A stretch of DNA of 56,561 nt, taken from the NCBI GenBank assembly GCA_023432025.1, contig JAEYVE010000201.1, positions 1 to 56,561 of the forward strand. The letters are read 5' to 3'. The position numbers were made by a program, and so were the translations under genes. The notes under the pieces are model-generated. The model was not told the origin of the DNA and searched no databases. It saw nothing but the letters and a program-made list of their open reading frames with translations. This stretch comes from Pseudomonadota bacterium. GTDB lineage: Bacteria; Myxococcota_A; Polyangia; Polyangiales; Polyangiaceae. Position 1 is the first letter of the stretch; every line of letters begins with the position of its first letter. Of this stretch, positions 8,579 to 17,067 are shown one piece after another.

Positions 8579-9904
8579 TCAGCCCGCGCGGGCTGCGGAC
8601 GCGCGCAGCTCGATCAACGCTGCGGCGGCTGCCGCCACGGTAACGTCCCCACGTTCGGCGATTTGACGCGCGACCAGCTCGACCTCACCGCCCAGCGCGC
8701 CGGCCGCCGTCGCGACCGAGCGTGCGTGCAGAGACATGTGGCCTCGCTGGATGCCTTCGGTCGCGAGCGCGCGGAGCGCGGCGAGGTTGGACGCCAAGCC
8801 CACGGACGCGGCCACGAGCGCGAGCTCGTCGGCGCTGTCCACGCGCGCCAGGCGCAGCCCGAGGCGCGCCGTGGGATGAACGCGCAGCGTTCCGCCGACG
8901 ATGCCGAGCGCGAGTGGCATTTCCAGCTCACCGACGAGCGCGTCATTTTCACGTCGCCAGATGGCCAGCGGGGCGTAGCGCCCGCTCCGAGCCGCGTAAG
9001 CGTGAGCACCCGCCTCGACCGCGCGGTAGTCGTTACCGGTGGCGATGACGACGGAGTCCACGCCGTTCATGATGCCTTTGTTATGCGTAGCCGCCCGGTA
9101 GGGGTCCCGCTCCGCGAAGCGGGAGGCGGCCGCGATGGCGTCGACGATGTCGGTGGCTTCTACGGCGGGCGGAGCGCTGGAGCGGCCCGCTGCGCTCTGC
9201 TTTTGGGAAAGCGCCAGGCTCTTCGTCGGCACCCGACAACGAACGCGCACTTTGCGCCTGTCGCACAGGTTGGAGAGGATACGCAGCCCGAGGCGTGCGC
9301 CTGCGAGCTCCGCCAGGCGGGGACCAACGCCTTCGGCGACCGAGTTCACCAAGTTGGCGCCCATGGCGTTCTGGCAATCGACCAACACGTGCACCACCAT
9401 GTGACCCGGCGCGAGCTCGCGTAGCTCGATTTCGCGGGGACCGCCGCCTCGGCGCACCAAACCTGGCACGGCCTCGGCGGCGAGCTCGAGCAGCTCTTCT
9501 CTGGCCGCTTCGACGTGAGCGCGCGCGGCGTCGTGATCGGGGACGTCCATGAGCTCCACTTGCGCGATCATGAGCGACTCGCTCATTTCGGCTTGGAAGC
9601 CGCCGCCATCGCGGATCATGCGAGCTGCGTTCGAAGCGGCGGCCACCACGCTCGGCTCTTCGACGACCATGGGCACCAGACGGTCCTTGCCGTTGACGCA
9701 CACGTTGAGGGCGAGCCCGAAGGGCAAGCCGTACGTGCCGAGCACGTTCTCGACCACTTTGTCTGCCGTCGCCGAGTCGAGCCCGCCAGTTTCGAGCGCC
9801 GCGAGGAGCTCCTCCAAGGCTAGCTCGGCTCGCTCGCTCACGGTGCGGCGGCGATCTTCGATGGAGAGTTTGTAGAAGCCGGGAATTCGAGAGCTATCGA
9901 CCAT
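8579..9904 (-). CDS. mvaA: hydroxymethylglutaryl-CoA reductase, class II
   Basis: Interconverts HMG-CoA and mevalonate, the committed step of the mevalonate pathway. At 441 residues it has the size of bacterial class II enzymes. The catalytic set is complete: Glu in VVENVLGTYGLPFG (E52), Lys in THNKGIMNG (K276), Asp in ATGND (D292) and the C-terminal His in GHMSLHAR (H393). Class II enzymes can be degradative, but here it is the last gene of a cluster encoding all later steps to IPP, so a biosynthetic role is favoured. The ATG at 9904 is 33 bp after the phosphomevalonate kinase stop. The cofactor preference (NADH or NADPH) cannot be read with confidence. Confidence 0.95.
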   Translation of the reverse strand: MVDSSRIPGFYKLSIEDRRRTVSERAELALEELLAALETGGLDSATADKVVENVLGTYGLPFGLALNVCVNGKDRLVPMVVEEPSVVAAASNAARMIRDGGGFQAEMSESLMIAQVELMDVPDHDAARAHVEAAREELLELAAEAVPGLVRRGGGPREIELRELAPGHMVVHVLVDCQNAMGANLVNSVAEGVGPRLAELAGARLGLRILSNLCDRRKVRVRCRVPTKSLALSQKQSAAGRSSAPPAVEATDIVDAIAAASRFAERDPYRAATHNKGIMNGVDSVVIATGNDYRAVEAGAHAYAARSGRYAPLAIWRRENDALVGELEMPLALGIVGGTLRVHPTARLGLRLARVDSADELALVAASVGLASNLAALRALATEGIQRGHMSLHARSVATAAGALGGEVELVARQIAERGDVTVAAAAAALIELRASAARAG

Positions 9905-9937
9905 GTCGGGCTCGGGACGCCAGGTGAAGAAGAAAGG

Positions 9938-10891
9938 TCAAACGTGCACTCCGCGCGCTCCGAGCCTCACCTCGAGGAGGAAGAGGCCCAGCGCCTGAGC
10001 GGCTCTACGAAACTCCCCATTGGAAGGAGCGAGTCCCGCGTAGAGGGAGACGTCACCGCCGCCGGCTCCCGAAGGAAGCACGGTTGCCCCGGGCATAGCG
10101 CGTTCGTTGAGCAAGCGCACGGCGTCGGTGACGATGGGCGCCCCGGACGCATCTCCGAGGGCTGAAAGGGCTTCATGCTGCGCGGCGAGAGCGGCGACGA
10201 AGTCGCGCGCGCTCTTGGCGCGGAGCGCGGCTTCCCCCCGGAGAGCCGCCGTCGTCTGCGCGCCGAGCAGGTGCGCGAAGTGCGCCGGCTCGCGCTCTTC
10301 GAGCGACAATACCTGACGCACCAGCTCCGATGTGGACGCAGGCGCGCCCATCACCCACACCTCGAGGTGAAGGTCCGCGGGGAGGGGGAGGCTTTCGACG
10401 TGCAAAGGGCGCACCGAGGGCGTCGTCGATTCTCCGCGGTCGGCGGCGTCGACGCGATGCCCCGCCGCGGCAGCTTCGCGTCGTACGACGAGCGTGCCAC
10501 CCAAGGCGGCCGCCACCACGTCGATTCCGCTGCCTCCTCCCTGCGCTTCGCGGTGGGCGGCCAGCGCGCTCTCGATCACGCGAGGTCCGAGATTTTCCGT
10601 CGAGCCGCTGCGCTCGGCCTCGAGCGCAGCCAGCGAAGCGACCACGATGGCCGCGCTCGAGCCCAAGCCGAGCTTGCCTCGCTCGTCGCGCAGCGGGGAC
10701 GCATCGAACCAGGGGGCCCGAACGCCCGGGAGCCGCGAGAGTGCTGCGCTCACCTCGGGCGTCACGAAGCCCGGCTCTCGCTCGGTGTCTGCTTCGGCGT
10801 AGCGATCGACGGCCGTGACTACGGCGGGCGCGCCGCGCAGCACCGCGTACGCGCCGGAGAGGACCAACTTGCCAGGAGCACGCGCCCTCAT
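9938..10891 (-). CDS. mvaK2: GHMP kinase, probable phosphomevalonate kinase
   Basis: GHMP-superfamily small-molecule kinase, 317 residues. It has the N-terminal APGKLVLSGAYAVL segment, the ATP loop GLGSSAA (75-81), the SGIDVVAAALGG segment (121-132) and the C-terminal Gly-rich LPSGAGGGD motif. SGAYAVL in place of the mevalonate-kinase GEHAVVY, together with its position beside mevalonate kinase and the decarboxylase, fits the enzyme that phosphorylates mevalonate 5-phosphate. The start ATG overlaps the mvaD stop (ATGA at 10888-10891), so expression is coupled. GHMP kinases are easy to confuse, so the exact substrate rests mainly on context. Confidence 0.85.
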   Translation of the reverse strand: MRARAPGKLVLSGAYAVLRGAPAVVTAVDRYAEADTEREPGFVTPEVSAALSRLPGVRAPWFDASPLRDERGKLGLGSSAAIVVASLAALEAERSGSTENLGPRVIESALAAHREAQGGGSGIDVVAAALGGTLVVRREAAAAGHRVDAADRGESTTPSVRPLHVESLPLPADLHLEVWVMGAPASTSELVRQVLSLEEREPAHFAHLLGAQTTAALRGEAALRAKSARDFVAALAAQHEALSALGDASGAPIVTDAVRLLNERAMPGATVLPSGAGGGDVSLYAGLAPSNGEFRRAAQALGLFLLEVRLGARGVHV

Positions 10892-11958
10892 GGCGCGGAC
10901 AAGTCCGTGTCCGAGAGAGAAAGCGGGAGCGCGGGGGCCGTGTCGAGCTCACCGTCCGGCGACAGCAACGCCGCGTCCGGGCCGGGCGCGCAGCGGATGA
11001 CCCGCTCCACACCAGGGGCCGACTCGAGCAGCGCGGTGACTTCGCTCGCGCGCTCTCGGGGCGTGAGAACTTTGACGTTGGGGCCGGCGTCCATGGTGAA
11101 CCCGAGCTCCTCGCCGTTCTGGCGCGCCGTTCGCAAACGTTCGATCAGCTCGATCGTCGCGCCGCGGAAGTAGAGTACCGGAGGATCGGCGGCCATCATG
11201 GTGGCGTGCATGAGCAGCGTGCTGTGCTCCATGGCGCGCGAAAGGCGTTTGAACTCACGCGCCAAAACGGCTGTTTTTACGTCGAGAAATAGGCGCGGCG
11301 CATCCTTCACCCACGCCGCGTAGAAGGGGCTCGTTTCGGCGGTGTGCACCATACCTCCCGTCGAGCCGACGGCCTTGGGGCCCGCCGCGATCACGGCCAC
11401 GAGCATCACCACGTCCCAGTGCTCCCGCGGCGCGATTTGAACCGCGCTCTCGGTTTCTGCGCCGAGCTCGACGAACCCACCGAAGAGTGAGCGGCCTGCC
11501 GAGGCGGAGCTTTGGCGCGCGAGCGAGGAGAGCTCCGCCTGTGTGACGCGCAAGCGCGCGGCGCGAGCGGCGGCGACGGCGAGAGCGGCGAAACCCGACG
11601 CGCTCGAGGCCAGCCCAGCTGCTGTGGGGAAATTGTTCAGCGTCGTGACGCGCGCGCGCCTTTGCTCTCCGGAGAGCTCACGAACGCGATTCAAGAGGGC
11701 GCTCACTCGCTCGAGGCCGCGACCATCGACCACCGCGCCGTTCAGCACGGCGACGTCCTCGCTCAAAGAAGGTTCGAAGCTCACCTCCGTGCGCGTGCGC
11801 AGGGCGTCCAAGGTGAGCGAGAGGCTCGGCACGGCCGTCAAGTTGCCGCCGAGCGGTGACTTGCCCCAGTACTTGGCGAGCGCAATGTTGGCGCACGCTT
11901 CGGCGCGCCCCCTCGAAGGGGCGGTGACGTCCGTAGAAAGAGCAGGTGAGCGGGTCAT
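10888..11958 (-). CDS. mvaD: diphosphomevalonate decarboxylase
   Basis: ATP-dependent decarboxylation of mevalonate 5-diphosphate to isopentenyl diphosphate. The start is ATG 11958, which overlaps the mevalonate kinase stop; the frame stays open upstream into that gene but this is not coding. The 356-residue product has the substrate motif NIALAKYWGK (24-33), the ATP loop PTAAGLASSASG (111-122), SASAGRSLFGGFVE (151-164) and the catalytic Asp in MDAGPNVK (D290). These separate it from mevalonate-3-kinase type relatives, which lack the full catalytic set. It sits between the two kinases of the pathway with 4-base overlaps on both sides. Confidence 0.94.
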   Translation of the reverse strand: MTRSPALSTDVTAPSRGRAEACANIALAKYWGKSPLGGNLTAVPSLSLTLDALRTRTEVSFEPSLSEDVAVLNGAVVDGRGLERVSALLNRVRELSGEQRRARVTTLNNFPTAAGLASSASGFAALAVAAARAARLRVTQAELSSLARQSSASAGRSLFGGFVELGAETESAVQIAPREHWDVVMLVAVIAAGPKAVGSTGGMVHTAETSPFYAAWVKDAPRLFLDVKTAVLAREFKRLSRAMEHSTLLMHATMMAADPPVLYFRGATIELIERLRTARQNGEELGFTMDAGPNVKVLTPRERASEVTALLESAPGVERVIRCAPGPDAALLSPDGELDTAPALPLSLSDTDLSAP

Positions 11959-12920
11959 GAAGAAACCTCGGCAGAGGCGGGGCGGCCCCCGACCACGGTC
12001 GTAGCAAAGCAGGAAAAGCCGTCCTGCTTCCAGGCTTCGAGCACGGGCCCCGCGTCGTCTTCGACGAGCGCCACGACGCAACCCCCGCCGCCGGCGCCGG
12101 TGAGCTTGGCGCCGAGCGCTCCCGCCGCGCGTGCGGAGGCGCAGGCCTTCTCGATTCCCTCGGTCGAGAGCATGAGGCCGCTCAACAACATGTGGTTGTA
12201 GTTCATGAGGCTCCCGAGACCATCCAGATCTCCCGCCTCGATGCACAGCACCGCGTTTCTGACGAGGGAACGAATGCCCTCCAGAGTCTTGTCGAACACG
12301 GCGGGCCTCCGCTCCTTCAGCTGCGCGACGCCCTCGACCATGGCGCGAGTGCTCGCGGGTGGCGCGGCGATGGCCACCGCCAAACGGAGGGGGCGACCCG
12401 GCACGAGCGGTCGGGGTACGTCGCCGCGCGTGAACTGGAGACACCCCGCGCCGAGCGCCGCAGCAGCGTCGACGCCCGAGGGGTTGCCGTGAAAGACCCG
12501 CTCCCAACCGTCCGCTGCGTCGAGCACGCGTCGGTCGTCCGGGGGCGCGTCGAGCGCCGAGAGAACCGCTCGCGCTACGGCGACGCCCATGGCGGCGGAC
12601 GCGCCGAGGCCGCAGCCGGGGGGGAGCGTCAGCTCGAGCTCGATGCGCATTTCCGGCGCGCCCAGGCGAGCCAAGACGGCGCGCAGCGCTCGCCCGAGCT
12701 CGTGCCCCTCCGGGACTTGCTGGCCGTCCACGGCCAACGTTGCCCGGCGTTCTCGGGTCGCGCGAGCGACCACGCCGCGCTCGATGGACGCTGCTATGGC
12801 GGGCACGCCGTAAACCACCGCGTGCTCACCGAGCAGGATGACCTTGCCCGCCGCGCGTCCCACGCCGCGCTCGGTTCGTGCCTCAGTTGTTTCGGTTCCC
12901 GCGCGATCTCCGGTGGTCAT
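11955..12920 (-). CDS. mvk: mevalonate kinase
   Basis: GHMP kinase phosphorylating mevalonate at the 5-hydroxyl. The 321-residue protein shows motif 1 GKVILLGEHAVVYGVPAIA (25-43), the ATP loop PPGCGLGASAAMG (100-112), the catalytic Asp in NPSGVD (D151) with a preceding Glu (E140), and motif 3 KLTGAGGGGC near residue 285. GEHAVVYG is diagnostic of mevalonate kinase among the three GHMP proteins here. The first 20 residues are a polar Thr/Glu/Arg-rich extension of no obvious function. It overlaps mvaD by four bases and follows the polyprenyl synthase gene after 37 bp. Confidence 0.94.
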   Translation of the reverse strand: MTTGDRAGTETTEARTERGVGRAAGKVILLGEHAVVYGVPAIAASIERGVVARATRERRATLAVDGQQVPEGHELGRALRAVLARLGAPEMRIELELTLPPGCGLGASAAMGVAVARAVLSALDAPPDDRRVLDAADGWERVFHGNPSGVDAAAALGAGCLQFTRGDVPRPLVPGRPLRLAVAIAAPPASTRAMVEGVAQLKERRPAVFDKTLEGIRSLVRNAVLCIEAGDLDGLGSLMNYNHMLLSGLMLSTEGIEKACASARAAGALGAKLTGAGGGGCVVALVEDDAGPVLEAWKQDGFSCFATTVVGGRPASAEVSS

Positions 12921-12957
12921 GTCCGTCTCGTGCTCGTGATGGTGCGGTCGGCGCGCA

Positions 12958-14055
12958 TCATACCTGGCGTAGCGTGAGCGCTTCTACCGCGCCATGCAGT
13001 AGCAGTCGGCCTTCGTCGCCCAGCGCCTTGCTCTCGAGCGCGGCGCACGCCGCGGTGGTGAGCTCGTTGATGCGTGACTCCACCGCTTCGCGCGCGCCCG
13101 TGGCCTCGAGCACGGCGATGGCGCGCTCCACTTGACGCTCGCTTGCGCGGCGGTTTCCGAGAACGTCGCGCAGGGTCGTGAGATCTTTGCCGCGGGCGCG
13201 GTCGAGGCCGTTCGCGACGAGCTGCGTGTGCTTGCCTGCCTTCAGATCGCCGCCACGAGGTTTGCCCGTGCGCGCCGGATCTCCGAACACGCCGATCAGA
13301 TCGTCTCGAAGCTGAAACGCCACTCCGGCCGGCTCCGAGAAGCGTTCGAGCGCCGCGAGCAAACGCGGCGAGCCGCCGTGAAGGAGAGCTCCGAGCGTCA
13401 GCGGGCCCTTGACCGTGTAGCTCGCGGTTTTCAAGCGGTAGGTGCGCTCGACGTCCCGAGTGCGCGCGATGATGTCCAGCTGCTGTCCGGCGACGGCGCT
13501 GCGCTGCATTTCGGCGAAGCACGCGAAGACTTGCGAGGTGCGGCGCGCAGGCAGTTCGAGGTGGCTGAGCACTTCGGTCGCGAGCGCCACCGCGTAGTCC
13601 CCCGCGAGGATCGCGGCGGCGGCGCCCTTCGTTTCGGAGCGGAAGACGCGCCCGAGCTGCACGTGAACCGTCGGCCCGCCGCGTCGCTCGCGGTCCTCGT
13701 CCATCCAGTCGTCGTGAATCAGGAAGTAAGCCTGCAAGAGCTCGAGCGCGACGCCGGCATCGAGCGCGAGGTCGAGCGATACTCCGCCGCGCGCCGCGCG
13801 CGCCCCGACGGCGACCAGCGCGGGCCGCAGGCGCTTGCCTCCGCGGCCACACAGGTCGCGGAGCGCCGTCACCATGTCCACCACCTCGCCGCCGTGGCGC
13901 GCTGCGTCCTCGACGGTCGAGTCGAGGTAGCCCAAGAGCCGGGCCTCCACGTCCTTTTGCACCGAACGGAGCAACGTCGCGAACGCCCTCGCCGGCAGGC
14001 TCTTGCTGCTCTTTTTGTGCGCCGGGGCGGCGACGCGGGAGGGCCTTTGGACCAT
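12958..14055 (-). CDS. polyprenyl diphosphate synthase, probably farnesyl-PP synthase
   Basis: Trans-isoprenyl diphosphate synthase condensing IPP with allylic diphosphates. Both Asp-rich motifs are present: the first is HDDWMDED followed by RERRGG (D115, D116, D119) and the second is QLRDDLIGVFGD (D251, D252). GGKRLRP (72-78) is the usual IPP-binding stretch. Two aromatic residues, Y110 and F111, sit five and four positions before the first motif; in this family bulky residues there limit chain length to C15, so farnesyl-PP is the likeliest product. It is downstream of the IPP isomerase gene and upstream of mevalonate kinase, closing the route from mevalonate to a C15 precursor. Geranylgeranyl-PP remains possible. 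Confidence 0.88.
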   Translation of the reverse strand: MVQRPSRVAAPAHKKSSKSLPARAFATLLRSVQKDVEARLLGYLDSTVEDAARHGGEVVDMVTALRDLCGRGGKRLRPALVAVGARAARGGVSLDLALDAGVALELLQAYFLIHDDWMDEDRERRGGPTVHVQLGRVFRSETKGAAAAILAGDYAVALATEVLSHLELPARRTSQVFACFAEMQRSAVAGQQLDIIARTRDVERTYRLKTASYTVKGPLTLGALLHGGSPRLLAALERFSEPAGVAFQLRDDLIGVFGDPARTGKPRGGDLKAGKHTQLVANGLDRARGKDLTTLRDVLGNRRASERQVERAIAVLEATGAREAVESRINELTTAACAALESKALGDEGRLLLHGAVEALTLRQV

Positions 14056-14098
14056 GGGGGCCGTCGATACTCGCTTAACGGTACGCTTTCCAGGGGCC

Positions 14099-15154
14099 TC
14101 AGCCGATCCAGTCCTTGAGATCTCCCGTGACGACGCGGGGGCAGGCGCGAAGCGCGGAAAGATCCCGAGAGCCCGTGAGCAACATGGCAGCCCGGAGCTC
14201 TGCTTCCACTCCGTTCAGATAGGCGCGAGCGCCCTGTGGACCTCCTTGGTCCAGCGCTTGCAAGACGGGGCGCGCGATGCCGGCTGCGGTGGCCCCGAGG
14301 GCGACGGCGCGAGCCGCGTCGAGACCCGTCTTGATGCCGCCGGTGGCGAAGATCGTATCGAAGCCCACTCGCATCATGTGAGCGACGCTTGCGGCGGTGG
14401 GGACGCCCCAGTCCCAAAAGGCTTCGCCCAAAGCACGCGCTTCCGGCTCGGCGCGCAGCGCCTCGAGGCCCACCCAAGAAGTGCCCCCGGCGCCCGACAC
14501 GTCGACGTGACGAACTCCCGCTTCGCGCACCCGTTGTCCGACGCGCGAAGAGAGGCCGCAGCCCGTTTCCTTGGCGATGACGGGCACGCTGAGCTCGGAC
14601 GCGAGGCGAGCGAGCGTTTCGGTGCCTCCGCGAAAGTCCCGGTCGCCGTCTTTTTGGATGATCTCCATCGCCGGGTTCAAGTGCACGCACAGGGCGTCTG
14701 CGCCCACGCTGCCGACCAAATCTTCGAGCTCTTGTCGGCTCATGCTCCGAGCCTGAACCACGCCGACGTTGCCGAGCAGCACGATGTTGGGCGCTACGTC
14801 ACGCACCTGGTAGCTCCGCCCCACGGCGCGGTTCTTGTGCATGGCCCGCTGGGAGCCGAGCCCCAGCGCATAGCCTCGCTCCTCGGCGAGCTCGGCCAGC
14901 TGCCGATTGACCTCTTCGGCGCGCGGGTTGCCTCCGGTCATGGCCGCGATGAGCAGCGGTGCGCGCAGAGGTTTGGCGAAGAGGGTGAGCGAAGTGTCCA
15001 GCTCGCTCACCGCGAAATCGGGCAGCGCGTCGTGAACCAAACGCACGCACTCGAGCAGCGTGGTCTGTCGTTTGAAGGAAACGTCCCCACGTGCAGCCAA
15101 GTCGAGGTGGTCGGTCTTACGTCGCGCGAGGTCCTCTGCAGTCGGCTCGATCAT
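14099..15154 (-). CDS. fni: type II isopentenyl-diphosphate delta-isomerase
   Basis: FMN- and NAD(P)H-dependent TIM-barrel isomerase interconverting IPP and DMAPP, unrelated to the type I metal enzyme. The 351-residue protein has the N-terminal R-K-x-D-H-L signature, LLIAAMTGG near 67-75, the QRAM and VRDVAPN stretches, HLNPAMEIIQKDGDRDF, the Lys of VIAKETG, VSGAGGTSW and the phosphate-binding ATGGIKTG. All are typical of Fni. It is the first gene of the minus-strand mevalonate cluster, so the cluster promoter probably lies in 15155-15205 or further upstream if the small gene at 15206 is co-transcribed. Confidence 0.95.
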   Translation of the reverse strand: MIEPTAEDLARRKTDHLDLAARGDVSFKRQTTLLECVRLVHDALPDFAVSELDTSLTLFAKPLRAPLLIAAMTGGNPRAEEVNRQLAELAEERGYALGLGSQRAMHKNRAVGRSYQVRDVAPNIVLLGNVGVVQARSMSRQELEDLVGSVGADALCVHLNPAMEIIQKDGDRDFRGGTETLARLASELSVPVIAKETGCGLSSRVGQRVREAGVRHVDVSGAGGTSWVGLEALRAEPEARALGEAFWDWGVPTAASVAHMMRVGFDTIFATGGIKTGLDAARAVALGATAAGIARPVLQALDQGGPQGARAYLNGVEAELRAAMLLTGSRDLSALRACPRVVTGDLKDWIG

Positions 15155-15205
15155 TGGCCGAGAGGGCCGGAGTTCGCGTCGAATTGCAAGAGGAGCGAGG
15201 GGGCT

Positions 15206-15541
15206 TCAGGTCTTACTAGGCGGTGGAGGTGGGTGGGAGTGAGCCATCGAGGAGTGCCCCTCCGCGTGCTGCGCTTGCGCGGCCTCCAGATAGAGCTCTT
15301 TCGCACCCGGCGTGTGTTGGTCCGAGCGCATGACTTCAATGAGCTCCTTCATAGCCAACGCCGAAGGTATGCTTCCGTCGTACATGCCGAGCTGAATTCG
15401 CCGCACACGGAGCGCCAACGCGTGCTCGGAAGTGAGCTCCTGGTCGGCCAGCGCGTCCAGCGCGCGGCGGGCCTCCTCCAAATGTCCACCTTCGAGCAGC
15501 TCGGCGAGCCGTCGTGACTTCTCTAGAATGTCGACGCTCAT
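15206..15541 (-). CDS. small hypothetical protein, helical
   Basis: A 111-residue soluble protein of unknown function starting at ATG 15541. The N-terminal 45 residues are amphipathic helices (SRRLAELLEGGHLEEARRALDALADQEL) resembling a single TPR-like pair. The rest is less regular and ends in a low-complexity tail with five Pro (SHPPPPPSKT). It is 51 bp upstream of fni on the same strand, so it could lead the mevalonate transcript. No motif suggests a role in isoprenoid synthesis. Confidence 0.55.
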   Translation of the reverse strand: MSVDILEKSRRLAELLEGGHLEEARRALDALADQELTSEHALALRVRRIQLGMYDGSIPSALAMKELIEVMRSDQHTPGAKELYLEAAQAQHAEGHSSMAHSHPPPPPSKT

Positions 15542-15656
15542 GCGGCCATGAGAGTATCACAGCTCGACGTTTCGAAACGTTGGTTCGAGGTTGGGGTCGT
15601 GGTCAGGTTGCTGGTCGTCGTGGTACCTTCCCGCCGCGACCGTTCGAGGAACATTC

Positions 15657-16529
15657 ATGGATGATGGATCCCAGAAGCCCAAGGGCGCCCCGGTGAGCCC
15701 CCCCAGGCGCCAGAGCAGCCCGCCGCCCGACCTACGCAAAGAACGCGACGAGGTGCTGCAAAGCTTCACGCGAGGAGCAAGGCTCACGGAGCAATTCGCG
15801 CTGGAGCACGAGCGCATGCTGCACCGGGTCAACGAGCTCGAGGCGGAGAACGCCCAGCTTCGCACGCAAATCGAGGCGGACGACGCCGTCCGGCGCCTCC
15901 TCGAAAAAATCGAGGCGCTCGAGGCAGAAAAGCACGAGCTGTTGTCCCGCACCGAACGCGCAGAAAAGCAGACGAGCCACTTCAGCGAGCGCGCGGTCGA
16001 AGTGGAGTCCGAGTTCGCGAACCTCGCCAACCTGTTCGTCGCTTCCAACCAGCTCCACGCCAGCCTGTCGCCGCGCGGGGTGGTGCGTCGGATCAAGGAA
16101 GTGTTGGCCCAGCTGGTGGGCGCCGAGTCCTACGCCATGTACCTCCTGAACGCGGACGGGACGGAGCTCGTCCCCATCGCGTCGGAGGGGCTGTCTGGGG
16201 ACGCGCTCCTGCCTTTGCGCACGGACGACTCGAACATTGCGTCCGCCCTCAAGCGCGGCGCCGCGTACGTGGACGAGGAGCGCGATTCGAGCCAGCTCGA
16301 CTTGGCCAATCCGCCAGCGGTGGTACCGTTGGTGGTTGATGAGAAAGCCGTCGGCGCCGTCGCAATTTTCGCTACTTTGGCGCAGAAGGTTCGCTTCACG
16401 ACGACGGATTTCGAGCTCTTCAAGCTGCTCGGTCAACACGCCGCCGCTGCGCTGGTTTGTGCCTCCCTTTTCTCCAAGGCAGAAGGAAAGATCCCCGGCC
16501 TGGAGGCCTTCCTCGACTTGAGCGTCTAG
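15657..16529 (+). CDS. coiled-coil and GAF-domain protein
   Basis: A 290-residue cytoplasmic protein. The ATG at 15657 (MDDGSQKPK) is preferred over an in-frame start at 15591. A Pro-rich N-terminus is followed by a long coiled coil (about 35-115; EHERMLHRVNELEAENAQL and similar heptads) and then one GAF-type sensor domain (about 120-280; SPRGVVRRIKEVLAQLVGAE at its start, VPLVVDEKAVGAVAIF in its core, FELFKLLGQHAAAAL at its end). There is no kinase, GGDEF or other output domain, so it probably works by binding a ligand or a partner. A single-domain response regulator follows 94 bp downstream on the same strand, suggesting a signalling pair. Confidence 0.82.
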   Translation: MDDGSQKPKGAPVSPPRRQSSPPPDLRKERDEVLQSFTRGARLTEQFALEHERMLHRVNELEAENAQLRTQIEADDAVRRLLEKIEALEAEKHELLSRTERAEKQTSHFSERAVEVESEFANLANLFVASNQLHASLSPRGVVRRIKEVLAQLVGAESYAMYLLNADGTELVPIASEGLSGDALLPLRTDDSNIASALKRGAAYVDEERDSSQLDLANPPAVVPLVVDEKAVGAVAIFATLAQKVRFTTTDFELFKLLGQHAAAALVCASLFSKAEGKIPGLEAFLDLSV

Positions 16530-16623
16530 ACTCTTTCAGTTCGATGCGGCCGGCTTGCTCGACTTCGGTGTCCAGGCAGTCGTAGCCTTCGCGGCTCGTC
16601 CCGCGAGAAACAGATCAAAGCCA

Positions 16624-17001
16624 ATGTCGGAATATTCCTGCCTGATCGTCGAAGATTCCCCGATGATGCGCCAGCTCTTGGTGTTCGCGCTGGCTCGGGT
16701 GAAGAACCTTCGTGTGACCGAGGCCGACGACGGAGTCGACGGACTGCGTAAGCTCGCCTCCGCTCGCTACGACATCATCGTGACGGACATCAACATGCCC
16801 ATCATGGATGGGCTGAAGCTCGTCAAGCGCGTGCGCAGCGACCCGAACCACAAGGACACGCCCATCGTCATCATCACGACGGAAGGCTCCCTGGAGGATC
16901 GTCAGCGCGCGCTGCAGCTCGGAGCCAACGCGTACATCACGAAGCCAATTCAGGCGCCGCAAGTGATTGCTACCGTCAAAGAGCTGCTCCGCATCGACTG
17001 A
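16624..17001 (+). CDS. single-domain response regulator (CheY-like)
   Basis: A stand-alone receiver domain of 125 residues. The start ATG 16624 gives the usual short N-terminus before beta-1. The acidic pocket E10/D11, phospho-acceptor D55 (IIVTDINMPIMDG), switch Thr (IITTEG, 84-88) and Lys of the KP motif (ITKP, K107) are all present, so it should be phosphorylated by a histidine kinase not encoded here. With no output domain it acts by protein contact, as CheY does. The preceding GAF/coiled-coil gene is a plausible partner; trpF 66 bp downstream looks unrelated. Confidence 0.93.
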   Translation: MSEYSCLIVEDSPMMRQLLVFALARVKNLRVTEADDGVDGLRKLASARYDIIVTDINMPIMDGLKLVKRVRSDPNHKDTPIVIITTEGSLEDRQRALQLGANAYITKPIQAPQVIATVKELLRID

Positions 17002-17067
17002 AGGGCTTCGCTCCAGGCGGTCGGCTCACGGGGCCGACGCGCTCGGGGGAAGGTACGGACATTCGGC

